The translations under genes were made by a program, and so were the position numbers. Below are positions 8,665 to 19,515 of a stretch of DNA of 35,670 bases, in pieces (within the stretch, counting starts at the first letter, position 1; each line of letters opens with the position of its first letter). The notes beneath the pieces were generated by a model. That model had not been told where the DNA came from and made no database searches. It saw only the letters and a program-made list of their open reading frames with translations. Origin of the DNA: Calycina herbarum (lineage: Eukaryota > Ascomycota > Leotiomycetes > Helotiales > Pezizellaceae); contig LLEY01000311.1 in assembly GCA_001414485.1 (NCBI GenBank), positions 1 to 35,670 of the forward strand. The letters run 5' to 3'.

Positions 8665-8754
8665 AAATAATTAACTTAATGGTAAAGTAAATTTTACTTA
8701 ATAATAATATGTATTAATAAAATAAATATAAAAGTTCTAATCTTTTATTCCTTA
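8665..8754 (+). repeat. tRNA-like element TLE-D (diverged)
   Basis: The D arm is ACTT-AATGGTA-AAGT, a paired change from GCTT/AAGC in the other copies. T arm AAAAG-TTCTAAT-CTTTT. Middle hairpin TTAATA-ATAATATG-TATTAA inside ATTTTA/TAAAAT. The acceptor AAATAAT (8665-8671)/ATTCCTT (8747-8753) has two mismatches. The most diverged copy, but still tRNA-shaped. Confidence 0.65.
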
Positions 8755-8860
8755 AGATAACAACATTAGTCTACGGAGTATGATAAATATAATTACAAAA
8801 CATCCCTAATAGAGTTAAATATAACTACTAAAGTAAAAATTCATTAGTTCTTGCCTCATG

Positions 8861-8902
8861 CGAAGCAAGAAGTATGGGTATAGGCACATACTTCTTGCTT
8901 CG
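8861..8902. repeat. 16-bp perfect hairpin in cob leader
   Basis: CGAAGCAAGAAGTATG (8861-8876), 10-base loop, CATACTTCTTGCTTCG (8887-8902). Uses the CGAAGCAAG word of the palindromic family. A second hairpin, ATAACGCT (8932-8939)/AGCGTTAT (8956-8963), sits about 50 bp before the cob ATG. Confidence 0.9.
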
Positions 8903-9010
8903 AGTAAGTCATAACATGAATAAGTATCGATATAACGCTATAGTAGTATAAACTAAGCGTTATCCATATAAAATTAAGATAAAAAAGATAAACAATACAT
9001 TAAATTAAAC

Positions 9011-10168
9011 ATGAGAATTTTTAAAAGTCATCCATTATTAAAATTGGTTAATTCATATTTAATCGACGCACCACAACCCGCTAACTTAAGTTATTTATGG
9101 AATTTCGGTTCTTTATTAGCTGTTTGTTTAATAATACAAATAGTTACAGGTGTAACTTTAGCTATGCATTATAATCCTAGTGTTTTAGAAGCCTTTAACT
9201 CCGTAGAGCACATCATGCGTGATGTTAACTTTGGTTGATTAATACGTTACTTACACAGTAATACTGCATCAGCTTTTTTTTTCTTAGTATACCTACACAT
9301 AGGTAGAGGTTTATACTATGGATCATATAGAGCTCCTAGAACATTAGTTTGAACTTTAGGTACTGTAATATTCCTACTTATGATCGTAACCGCATTCCTG
9401 GGTTATGTTTTACCTTTTGGTCAAATGAGTTTATGAGGTGCCACAGTTATTACAAACCTTATGAGTGCAATACCATGAATTGGACAAGATATTGTTGAAT
9501 TTCTGTGAGGTGGGTTTTCCGTTAATAATGCTACATTAAACAGATTCTTCGCTTTACACTTTGTTTTACCTTTTGTATTAGCTGCTTTAGTTTTAATGCA
9601 TTTAATTGCACTTCACGATAGCGCTGGATCAGGTAATCCTTTAGGTATTTCAGGTAACTATGATAGATTACCTTTTGCTCCTTATTTCTTATTTAAAGAT
9701 TTAGTAACAATATTTTTATTTATAATTGTATTGAGTGTATTTGTATTCTTTATGCCTAACGTTTTAGGTGATAGTGATAATTACGTAATGGCTAATCCTA
9801 TGCAAACTCCACCTGCTATAGTTCCAGAGTGATATCTTTTACCTTTCTATGCTATATTAAGATCTATACCTAATAAATTATTAGGTGTTATCGCTATGCT
9901 TGGTGCTATTTTAATGTTACTAGTTATGCCCTTAGCAGATTTAAGCCAAATTAGAGGTATACAATTTAGACCTTTAAGTAAAATAGCATTCTACATATTT
10001 GTAGCTAACTTTTTAATTTTAATGGTTTTAGGTGCTAAACACGTAGAAAGTCCATTTATAGAATTTGGACAAATTAGTACTGTTCTATATTTTTCACATT
10101 TTTTAATAATTATTCCTTTAGTTAGTTTACTGGAAAACAGTTTAATTGAATTATCTACTAAAAAGTAA
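9011..10168 (+). CDS. cob: Apocytochrome b
   Basis: Cytochrome b of complex III, the quinol-oxidising core subunit carrying hemes bL and bH. 385 aa without introns. The heme-ligand histidines are visible in [21 protein letters not shown] (residues about 82 and 96) and in [20 protein letters not shown]. The Qo-site PEWY motif is at about 9826-9837. Several TGA codons are read as Trp (for example 9236, 9350, 9434). Start ATG at 9011, stop TAA at 10166-10168. Introns are common in fungal cob, so an intronless copy is notable but not rare. Confidence 0.98.
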
Positions 10169-10210
10169 CCTAAAGCGGTTTATACTAGTCAGTATACGAC
10201 TACTGCTGAT

Positions 10211-10250
10211 TTTTTTTTCTGCTCTACAATGTAGAGCAGAAAAAAAAAAG
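10211..10250. repeat. Palindromic element between cob and trnV
   Basis: T-run with CTGCTCTAC, centre AAT, GTAGAGCAG with an A-run: a symmetric short form of the family, preceded by GCTGAT. The rest of 10169-10380 is AT-rich with no gene. Confidence 0.88.
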
Positions 10251-10380
10251 TAACCCTATAACCTAGAACAATTGCTTTAACAACTAAGTTAAGTTTGATT
10301 AGGTTACATAGAATTATGAAATGCACATGCTGATTTATATTATAAGAATCGCTTATAATTTAAATTTTATGTATTTATGC

Positions 10381-10412
10381 GTATATTTGTAGTAATATTA
10401 CTACAAATATAC
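10381..10412. repeat. Perfect 32-bp palindrome before trnV
   Basis: Bases 10381-10396 are the exact complement of 10397-10412 (centre GTAATATTAC). It ends two bases before the tRNA-Val acceptor, the same layout as the hairpins before the TLEs. Confidence 0.95.
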
Positions 10413-10414
10413 TA

Positions 10415-10486
10415 AAGGAATTAGCTCAATGGTAGAGCGACCGTTTTACACACGGTCGGTTAGGTGTTCAAATCACCTATTCCTTA
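10415..10486 (+). tRNA. trnV: tRNA-Val (TAC), copy 1
   Basis: Acceptor AAGGAAT (10415-10421)/ATTCCTT (10479-10485). Anticodon loop TTTACAC, anticodon TAC. T arm AGGTG-TTCAAAT-CACCT. One base differs from copy 2 at 19020-19091 (AATGG versus AACGG in the D loop). Confidence 0.95.
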
Positions 10487-10787
10487 TATAGTGTTTCTGA
10501 GGCTATAAAATTCTTATAGATAATTAAAAGGATGGTTTGCTCTTTTTTTTTAAGCAGAAGCCGCACCCATTTTTTTGGATGGTATGACGTAGTATTTCTA
10601 TTTAAATAAATCGGACCCCATTGCTAACTATAAACTAAGTTTTATAGTTAAAAAGCAAGGCGAAAAGGTATTTTATTTTGCCTGATTCCCATCTCCCTTC
10701 CTTCAAACAGACAAATGTTATTGAGCACCTACAGTCGGAGGAGACTCATGGGTCTATAAGCTCCCCAGTAAAGCGGAGTATTTCTTT
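10487..10787. promoter_or_regulatory. Structured, GC-richer cox1 leader
   Basis: After a repeat-like stretch (TTTGCTCT plus T-run, AAGCAGAAGCCGCACC) the leader from about 10607 is much less AT-rich than other spacers. It contains hairpins AACTATAAA/TTTATAGTT (10626-10652 area) and AGTC-GGAGGA-GACT inside GAGC/GCTC (about 10720-10762). It could be a translational control region, but that is inferred. No ORF or tRNA recognised. Confidence 0.4.
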
Positions 10788-12971
<2,184 letters not shown>

Positions 12972-12990
12972 TTAACTTAAATAAGATACA

Positions 12991-13051
12991 TATTTACTGT
13001 GCTCATGCTTATTTAATATTACGTAAGCCAGAGCAAACCAAACAGTAAATA
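12991..13051. repeat. Hairpin before TLE-E
   Basis: TATTTACTGT (12991-13000) pairs with ACAGTAAATA (13042-13051), ending one base before TLE-E. Its loop has taken up a repeat-family insert (GCTCATGCTTATTTAATATT, then ACGTAAGCCAGAGC). Confidence 0.8.
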
Positions 13052-13052
13052 A

Positions 13053-13142
13053 AAAGAATTAGCTTAATGGTAAAGCAAATTTTACTTAATAATAGTTATT
13101 ATTAATAAAATAAAAATAAAAGTTCGAAGCTTTTATTCTTTA
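13053..13142 (+). repeat. tRNA-like element TLE-E
   Basis: Acceptor AAAGAAT (13053-13059)/ATTCTTT (13135-13141). D arm GCTT-AATGGTA-AAGC. Middle hairpin TTAATAAT-AGTT-ATTATTAA within TTTTA/TAAAA. T arm AAAAG-TTCGAAG-CTTTT. The hairpin loop sequence differs from TLE-B/C while the stem is kept. Confidence 0.75.
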
Positions 13143-13377
13143 GCTATTTACTACTTTCTGTTTAAAAAAATCCTTTAGGTTAATTTTTTGCTTACGAAGT
13201 CCTGCTCAGCGTAGCACACTGCTTCTCCTCATACATGATATTTAAGCGTGCTCTGACTTCGTACGCCAGAAAATTTATGGGGTGAGGTCTTTTTTTTTTT
13301 ATTAAGAGCGCTGCAGCTTCGTATGTAATAAATGTACCATAATTTAAATAAAAATCTTTCAATATATATATATATAC
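13143..13377. repeat. Repeat-bearing cox2 leader
   Basis: Contains GCTTACGAAGTCCTGCTCAG, CTTCTCCTCATACATG, GCTCTGACTTCGTACGCCAG and a T12 run. The last 60 bp (TACCATAATTTAAATAAAAA onward and an (AT)n) resemble the sequence before the cox2 fragment at 30147. No gene. Confidence 0.65.
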
Positions 13378-14133
13378 ATGTTAAATCTATTACTTTTAAG
13401 TCTTTTTAACCATTGTGATACTCCCAGACCTTGGGGGCTTTATTTCCAGGATAGTGCTACACCTCAAATGGAAGGATTAGTCGAATTACACGATAATATT
13501 ATGTTTTATTTAGTTATAGTTTTATTCGCAGTAGGATGAATAATGTTATCTATAGTTCTAAACTATAGTAACGTTAAATCACCTATATCAAATAAATATC
13601 TAAATCACGGGACATTAATTGAATTAATATGAACCATTACACCTGCTTTAATATTAATACTAATAGCTTTCCCTTCCTTTAAATTATTATATTTAATGGA
13701 TGAGGTGAGTGATCCAGCAATGTCAGTGTTAGCTGAAGGTCACCAATGATACTGAAGTTACCAATATCCCGATTTTTTAAATGCAGACGAAGGATTTATA
13801 GAATTTGATTCATATTTAGTTCCGGAATCTGATTTAGAAGATGGTGCCTTAAGAATGTTAGAAGTGGATAATAGAGTAATTATCCCTGAATTAACACACG
13901 TTAGATTTATTGTTACTGCGGCGGATGTTATACATTCTTTTGCTTGCCCTGCTTTAGGTATTAAATGTGATGCCTATCCGGGTAGATTAAACCAAGTATC
14001 TGTACTTATAAACCGTGAAGGAGTATTTTACGGTCAATGTTCCGAAATTTGTGGTATTTTACACAGCTCTATGCCTATAGTGATAGAATCAGTATCAATT
14101 GAAAAATTTTTATCATGATTAGAAGAACAGTAA
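13378..14133 (+). CDS. cox2: Cytochrome c oxidase subunit 2
   Basis: CuA-bearing subunit of complex IV that accepts electrons from cytochrome c. 251 aa, normal. Two N-terminal membrane helices follow [20 protein letters not shown]. The aromatic motif EGHQWYWSYQYPDF is at about 13734-13775. CuA ligands are in VIHSF and in [16 protein letters not shown] is read as Trp within HQWYW. Start ATG at 13378, stop TAA at 14131-14133. A fragment of its first codons recurs before nad1. Confidence 0.98.
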
Positions 14134-14402
14134 TATAAATAAAAATATGCTGTGGCCATACTTCGTAAGCCAAAATAAATATAATCAAAAAAACATAATT
14201 AGCCTACGGCTACTAGTAGCTATATACAATGCGCAACTTCAACCGTTTTTCTATATTTTTAAGGTTAAATTCTATGGTTTTCTTTATATCTACGAATATA
14301 TGCGTAGTGGCTAAAAGTTTATTTATGTGTTGTGCATAGTAATAGTAAAGATTAATTTAATTAATCCTGAGGGAAATCTGTATATACTTTTTAAATTTAA
14401 AC
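14134..14402. other. cox2-nad4 spacer
   Basis: AT-rich with a fragment of the family repeat (GCCATACTTCGTAAGCC, 14154-14170) and a small hairpin near TAGCCTACGGCTA (14201-14213). This is the only spacer between separated protein genes where I see neither a tRNA nor a TLE, apart from atp8-atp6. Confidence 0.6.
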
Positions 14403-15878
14403 ATGTTACTTTCTCTTTTATTAATCGTACCTTTATTAGGTATATTTGGGATATCCACCGGTATGTCCTATAATTTATTAAATACCAATCGTCTAAAAAA
14501 AATCGCTTTAGTTACATCTATAATTAATCTATTTATATCGTTAATAATTTTTATATTATTTGATTTTAGTAACAACCAATTCCAATTTGTCCAAGAATAC
14601 CATGAAATAAACTCTTTTGATTTTTACTTAGGTCTGGATGGGTTATCCATATATTTTGTATTATTAACTACTATAATAACTCCAGTAGCATTATTAAGTA
14701 ATTGAAATTCTATTCAAGAAAATGTTAGATCATATGTGATAATAATTTTATTACTAGAAACTTTATTATTAGCCGTTTTTTTAGTACTAGATATATTATT
14801 ATTCTACATCTTTTTTGAAAGTATATTACCTCCATTGTTTATACTAATAGGTCTATTTGGATCAAGTAATAAAGTACGAGCTAGTTTTTATTTCTTCTTA
14901 TACACATTAATAGGGTCATTATTTTTATTATTATCTATATTAACTATGTCATCTATAATGGGTACTACCGATTTTGATGCCTTAATGAAAACTAATTTCA
15001 AATATTCTACACAATTATTTTTATTTTATGGAATATTTATAGCATTTGCAGTGAAAACACCTACTATTTTTTTAAACGCTTGATTATTAAAAGCTCACGT
15101 GGAGTCACCTTTAGGTGGTAGTATTATATTAGCTGCAATTGTATTAAAATTAAGTTTATACGGTATTTTTAGACTGATATTACCTCTATTACCTAAAGCC
15201 TCTGTAGATTATACATATATAATATACCTTATAGGAGTTATAACTATAATATATGCTAGTTTTAGTACTTTAAGAACCATAGACCTAAAAGAACTAATAG
15301 CTTATAGTTCTGTATCACACGCAGCTGTATATTTAATTGGTGTATTTAGTAATACTATTCAAGGAATAGAAGGTGGTATTGCTTTAGGATTAGCTCACGG
15401 GTTTGTTTCTAGTGGTTTATTTATATGTGCTGGAGGAGTCTTGTATGATAGATCTGGTACTAGACTAATTAGTTTTTATAGAGGTCTTGCTCAGGTAATG
15501 CCCTTATTTTCTATTTTATTTTTCATATTATCTTTAGGTAATTGTGGAGTTCCTCTTACTTTAAATTTTGTAGGGGAGTTTATGTCTTTATATGGTGTAT
15601 TTGAAAGATTGCCTTTATTAGGGGTTTTGGCTAGTTCATCTATAGTATTTTCTGCCGCATATACTATATATATGTTTAACCGAATAGCCTTTGGTGGATC
15701 TTTTAGTAAATTTTTTGAAGCTAATATAAGTGATGTAAACAAGCGAGAATTTTTTATATTACTTACATTAGTAGTATTTACTGTTATATTAGGAATATAT
15801 CCTGCTCCTATATTAGACGGTTTACATTACTCGGTTTCATCATTAATTTATAACAATATATTCGATCAAGCAATATAA
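14403..15878 (+). CDS. nad4: NADH dehydrogenase subunit 4
   Basis: ND4 of complex I, a proton-pumping antiporter-like subunit. 491 aa, no intron, normal length. Conserved features are the glutamate in FYIFFESILPPLFILIGLFG, the lysine segment WLLKAHVESPLGGSIILAAI, and ELIAYSSVSHAAVYLIG with LALAHGFVSSGLFICAGGVL-type helices. TGA codons near 14703 and 15081 are read as Trp. Start ATG at 14403, stop TAA at 15876-15878. Confidence 0.97.
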
Positions 15879-15894
15879 TAAAAGTTGCTTTGCT

Positions 15895-15933
15895 CTGCCA
15901 TACCATGCTTACTTACGAAGTATGGTATAGCAG
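15895..15933. repeat. Palindromic element after nad4
   Basis: CTGCCATACCAT (15895-15906) and ATGGTATAGCAG (15922-15933), one mismatch, around GCTTACTTACGAAGT. A short form of the TATGGTATGG family. The remaining spacer to 16157 has GCATGCGCAGTGG and other family words and no gene. Confidence 0.85.
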
Positions 15934-16157
15934 CCGCACTACAAAATATAATAGTTTATTTTAAAATGTCGCCGCATATTATTAGGCACGCGTAAAGTAA
16001 GAGCACGCAATATAATATTATGGCTAATATTTATATTATTCCTTCGCATTAGTAAGCATGCGCAGTGGATAAAACCAAGCGAAAAGTTTATCGCATGCTT
16101 ACGCATACGCTGGGATGCCCCACCCTTTTTTTTAGGTATGTGTATGCTACAATAGTT

Positions 16158-16243
16158 ATAGTAATGGTGTGTATCACCAGATTTTTTTTTCTGGTGACAT
16201 ACTACGATACATATAGTAATGGTGTGTATCACCAGATTTTTTT
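16158..16243. repeat. 31-bp direct repeat at the 5' border of rns
   Basis: Two copies, 16158-16188 and 16213-16243, of a unit starting ATAGTAATGGTGTGTATCAC and ending in a T-run. Each can form GGTG-TGTA-TCACC. The second copy ends exactly where rns begins. It may be an rRNA 5' processing or transcription signal, or a slip duplication. Confidence 0.85.
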
Positions 16244-18105
16244 AAGATGAGTTTGATGATGGCTCTGAATGAACGCTGTCCAAATGCTTGACACATGCTA
16301 ATCGTACGTCTAATTTAATAAGTGAATATCATTAATATCATTTATGATAAAAAGTGGCTATCATTAATTTCATTAGAAGTGGTGTACAGGTGAGTATATT
16401 TTATTTTGGCTGCCTTAAAGCAAGGTTAATAAATACCTTATATGTTACATTATTGTAAGTTAATGTTATTCATTAATATTAACGTTAACAAGTCGTTATT
16501 GCTAACGTTATACATAGTAATTAAAGGAAAGCGATTTCCGCTTTAAGAGGATTATAAATATTTCGGATAGGTAGTAATTAAGGTAATGGCTTAATTAGCT
16601 GGATACTCCGTAGTCGAGGCTGAGAGGTCGATCGATCACATTGGGTCTGAAAAAACCCCAATACGTATAGTACAGCAGTGGGGAATATTGGTCAATAGCC
16701 TAACGGCTGAACCAGCAATTTGGGAGAATGAATAGCTTCGGCTAATTACACTTGGCTGTCTAATTTATTATATTTTTTTATATTAAGTTATTCATTTTAA
16801 CCCTCCTCTATTAGGTAAGTGGGGGTTAATTAATTTGTCTATTCTGCGTGATTAGGGAAATGAGGTTAAGGATATATCTTATTTCTACGGACAGGTGTAA
16901 GATCGATTTTATCGAATAAAATTCTAGATAGGATACTGATTATGACAATTTTCTATCTATATGTCTTGACCAAAATACGTGCCAGCAGTCGCGGCAATAC
17001 GTAGAAGACTAGTGTTATTCATCTTTAATAGGTTTAAAGGGTACCTAGACGGTTTAATTAGTCTTAAATAAGAAACGATTAGACTAGAGTTATATATGAG
17101 GAGGGGAGTATTTATGGAGTAGAGTTGAAATTCAGTAATACCATGAAGACTGATAACGGCGAAAGCAACCTTTTATCTAATAACTGACGTTGAGGGACGA
17201 AGGCTCGGGTAGCGAACAGGATTAGATACCCTAGTAGTCCAAGCAGAAAATTATGAATGCCATAGATTAGATTCACTATCTTTTTATACTTTTAGCTATA
17301 TTGAGATATCTTTTTCTTTTGTAAAAAAAAAAGGATACTTTTTTCTTGCTTCGCATGAAAAAAAGGGGTGTTTTATATTTAGTCTATAAATGAAAGTGTA
17401 AGCATTTCACCTCAAGAGTAATGTGGCAACACAGGAACTGAAATCATTAGACCGTTTCTGAAACCAGTAGTGAAGTATGTTATTTAATTCGTAGTTACGC
17501 GAAAAACCTTACCACAATTTGAATATTATCTTAATACTAACATTGTTAGTAGAAAGATATTACAAGCGTTGCACGGCTGTCTGCAGTTAATGTCGTGAGA
17601 TATTGGTTAATTCCATTAAATTAACGGAAACCCTTGCTTTATTTGTATTTTAAAGAAATAAAGCTGCACACCTTTATATTGGTTATGTTAATAGGGACCA
17701 AGACAAGTCATCATGGCCTGAATATTGTGGGCGATAGACGTGCCACATGTTCCTATACAAAATGATGCAAAAATGTGAATTTGAGCTAATCTAATAAAGT
17801 AGGATAAAATATGGATTGTAGTCTGAAATTCGACTACATGAATAAGGAATTACTAGTAATCGTGAATCACCACGTCACGGTGAATTTAATCTCAGATAGG
17901 TACTAACTACTCGTCAGGCGCCGAAAGAAGTGTGTGCAATAAGTTTGGTCTATATTTTATTTATCTTCGGATTCAAAATATGTATGTATTTTGTATTAGA
18001 ATAATTTATCTAGTAGATATTATGGTAGATCTTCGTATGCGTGACTTTGATTGGTGTTAAGTCGAAATATGGTTCGTGTAGTGGAAATTGCACGGGATTA
18101 ATTAA
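16244..18105 (+). rRNA. rns: Small subunit ribosomal RNA
   Basis: 16S-like RNA of the mitochondrial ribosome. The 5' end has GAGTTTGATGATGGCTCTGA and ATGAACGCTG. The 530 loop is GTGCCAGCAGTCGCGGCAA (16980 area). ATTAGATACCCTAGTAGTCC is at 17221-17240, and TGTCGTGAGATATTGGTTAA lies near 17590. The decoding-end segment TACTAGTAATCGTGAATCAC is near 17851. The 3' end is near AAGTCGAAATATGG and the last helix GTAGTGGAAATTGCACGGG. Expansions occur near 16760-16810 and 17280-17395; the second carries a family repeat (CTTGCTTCGCATG with A/T runs). Ends are approximate within about 15 bases. Confidence 0.95.
17320..17365. repeat. Family repeat inside an rns variable region
   Basis: An A10 run, GGATAC, T-run, CTTGCTTCGCATG, A-run. 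The A and T runs could pair as a hairpin stem. Core rRNA sequence resumes on both sides, so the insert seems tolerated in a peripheral loop. Confidence 0.7.
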
Positions 18106-18208
18106 TATTAACAATGTATATATATACGTATATGTGCCACTATATTCTAAATGAATATAGATTAAAAAAAAGTATTTTTTTTTATTATTGGTCCATGTAT
18201 GTATATAA

Positions 18209-18293
18209 AGGAAGGTCCCGTTTGTTGGTATGACGGGCTGAGCTGTAAACTCAGTAGCATAAGCTGTCGAAGGTTCAATTCCTTTTCTTCCTA
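18209..18293 (+). tRNA. trnY: tRNA-Tyr (GTA)
   Basis: Acceptor AGGAAGG/TCTTCCT. Anticodon stem CTGAG/CTCAG with loop CTGTAAA, anticodon GTA. It has the long variable arm (TAGCATAAGCTGTCG) expected for fungal mitochondrial tRNA-Tyr. Confidence 0.94.
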
Positions 18294-18322
18294 ATAATAT
18301 ATATTAGTATAAACTCTAATTA

Positions 18323-18393
18323 GCCTTTATAGCTCAACGGTAGAGCGAGATACTGTTAATATTTTTATAGATGTTCGATTCATCTTAAGGGCT
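18323..18393 (+). tRNA. trnN: tRNA-Asn (GTT)
   Basis: Acceptor GCCTTTA (18323-18329)/TAAGGGC (18386-18392). Anticodon loop CTGTTAA, anticodon GTT. D arm GCTC-AACGGTA-GAGC. Confidence 0.94.
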
Positions 18394-18403
18394 TATAATA
18401 TAT

Positions 18404-18427
18404 GCCATATTAGTTCAATGGTAGAAC
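18404..18427 (+). pseudogene. Truncated tRNA 5' half
   Basis: GCCATATTAGTTCAATGGTA and GAAC form an acceptor start and D arm and then run straight into the next tRNA. The 19-base word starting TTAGTTCAATGG occurs at 18410-18428 and again at 18434-18452, a partial tandem duplication. The end of this remnant (GGTAGAACAG) is also found before the 7510 copy. Confidence 0.75.
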
Positions 18428-18499
18428 AGCGTGTTAGTTCAATGGTAGAACATTGTGTTTCGGCCACAAATGTTACAGGTTCGAATCTTGTACACGTTG
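18428..18499 (+). tRNA. trnR(ucg): tRNA-Arg (TCG)
   Basis: Acceptor AGCGTGT (18428-18434)/ACACGTT (18492-18498), with one G-U. Anticodon stem TTGTG/CACAA, loop TTTCGGC, anticodon TCG, reading CGN. T arm ACAGG-TTCGAAT-CTTGT. Its paralogue at 7510 has anticodon TTG. Confidence 0.88.
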
Positions 18500-18745
18500 T
18501 TATAAACTTTACTAATATATATACTTGTAAATGTATTTCTGTGCGGCTCTGCCAAACTTCTGGCTTACTTACAAAGTATGGTATGGCAAAGCCAGAAGTC
18601 CTTCGCTTGCTTACTTAGGTAGTAAGGTATGGCAGAGCAAATAATTAGTTATTATATTCCTTTTTTGCATGCGTGCGGCTTCTGCTTTTTTCATGCGAAG
18701 CCTGAAAAAGAGAGAGCCAGAGCCAGAAACAGTGAGGTATAATAA
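18500..18745. repeat. Spacer paralogous to 7582-7834, with other repeats inserted
   Basis: Shares GTAAATGTATTTCTGTGC and GTGAGGTATAATAAA with the 7582-7834 spacer. The insertions are different: GGCTCTGCCAAACTTCTGGC/GCAAAGCCAGAAG near 18543-18599, and copy 3 of the 55-80 bp repeat at 18668-18730. This suggests the segment duplicated first and repeats then moved in. Confidence 0.75.
18668..18730. repeat. 55-80 bp direct repeat, copy 3
   Basis: CATGCGTGCGGCTTCTGC, T-run, CATGCGAAGCCTG, A-run, GAGAGAGCCAGAGCCAGAAA. Closest to copy 1 at 4162, with fewer hexamer units. Confidence 0.9.
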
Positions 18746-19019
18746 AAAAAAATAAACTACTATGGTTATACGTTAAATGGTATTTTTATGGTCTTTTGGA
18801 GTGTTATTAGTGGGGTTTTTAATTTATTCATTTTAATTAAAGTTTAAACATGTTATTCTTTAACATTTTACTTTACGTAACTTTTAGTAGATCTAATATA
18901 TATACCCATAACATTATTAATTAAATATTTATTAACTAATGAATTAAGTTTCAATAATATGATTTCTCTACGAAGTGATGTCAATTTAACATGCGTAAAA
19001 TTTAATTAATCTTAATTAA
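18746..19019. other. AT-rich spacer before second trnV
   Basis: No gene found. It contains TTTCTCTACGAAGTGATG (18962-18979), a family word, and TTAATTAATCTTAATTAA just before the tRNA, which can fold on itself. Confidence 0.55.
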
Positions 19020-19091
19020 AAGGAATTAGCTCAACGGTAGAGCGACCGTTTTACACACGGTCGGTTAGGTGTTCAAATCACCTATTCCTTA
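19020..19091 (+). tRNA. trnV: tRNA-Val (TAC), copy 2
   Basis: Acceptor AAGGAAT (19020-19026)/ATTCCTT (19084-19090), anticodon TAC. It differs from copy 1 at one D-loop base. Only the tRNA body is shared, not the flanks. Confidence 0.95.
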
Positions 19092-19515
19092 TCATAACAA
19101 ATGTCCGTTCTTTTATATAAGGAAGATATAATAAAATTAATCAATATTCCTTATAAACCCCCCCTCTTTTAAATAATATAGAGGGTTTATAACTAAAGAT
19201 TCTTTTATTTTTTTAAGTCGGCTGGTTTTAATTCAATCTTTTACATATCCCAAAATTTTTAAGCCTAAACTTGTAAATATTTTAATGATGTACCTCTGGT
19301 ATATCATTAAATTGTTTTTAAGGTTAATTATATACCAAAGGTATACAAAAAAAAACAATTGTTATTAATAATACACTTTGGGTTGTATTTAATGAAAAAA
19401 GGGTAGTCACACCTCTTCTTCTTTTTTTTTTAAGAGAGGTCTCATCTTCGAAAGAAGAGCTACTTAATAAAGTTTTATAATCATTAGTAATATTTATATT
19501 AATAGAAACTAATAA
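19092..19515. other. cox3 leader with hairpins
   Basis: Holds two strong hairpins: TATAAACCC/GGGTTTATA (19152-19191) and TTTAATGATGTACC-TCT-GGTATATCATTAAA (19281-19311). A T-run with CTTCTTCTT at 19420-19438 is also present. No tRNA or TLE. An open frame on the - strand here has no family resemblance. Confidence 0.65.

Noticed and set aside
10607..10787. Possible mitochondrial 5S rRNA in the cox1 leader
   Set aside because: GGACCCCATTGCTAACT and GCTCCCCAGTAAAGCGGAG loosely recall 5S motifs, but the spacing is far too long and no closing helix I is visible.
15491..15742. Open frame on the - strand over nad4
   Set aside because: Antisense shadow of nad4.
15939..16250. Overlapping ORFs on both strands before rns
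   Set aside because: They arise from repeat words and the 31-bp duplication; one runs into the rRNA. No protein similarity seen.
18418..18618. ORF across the tRNA-Arg region
   Set aside because: It covers a tRNA gene and repeat DNA; the similar ORF at 7537-7755 is its paralogue for the same reason.
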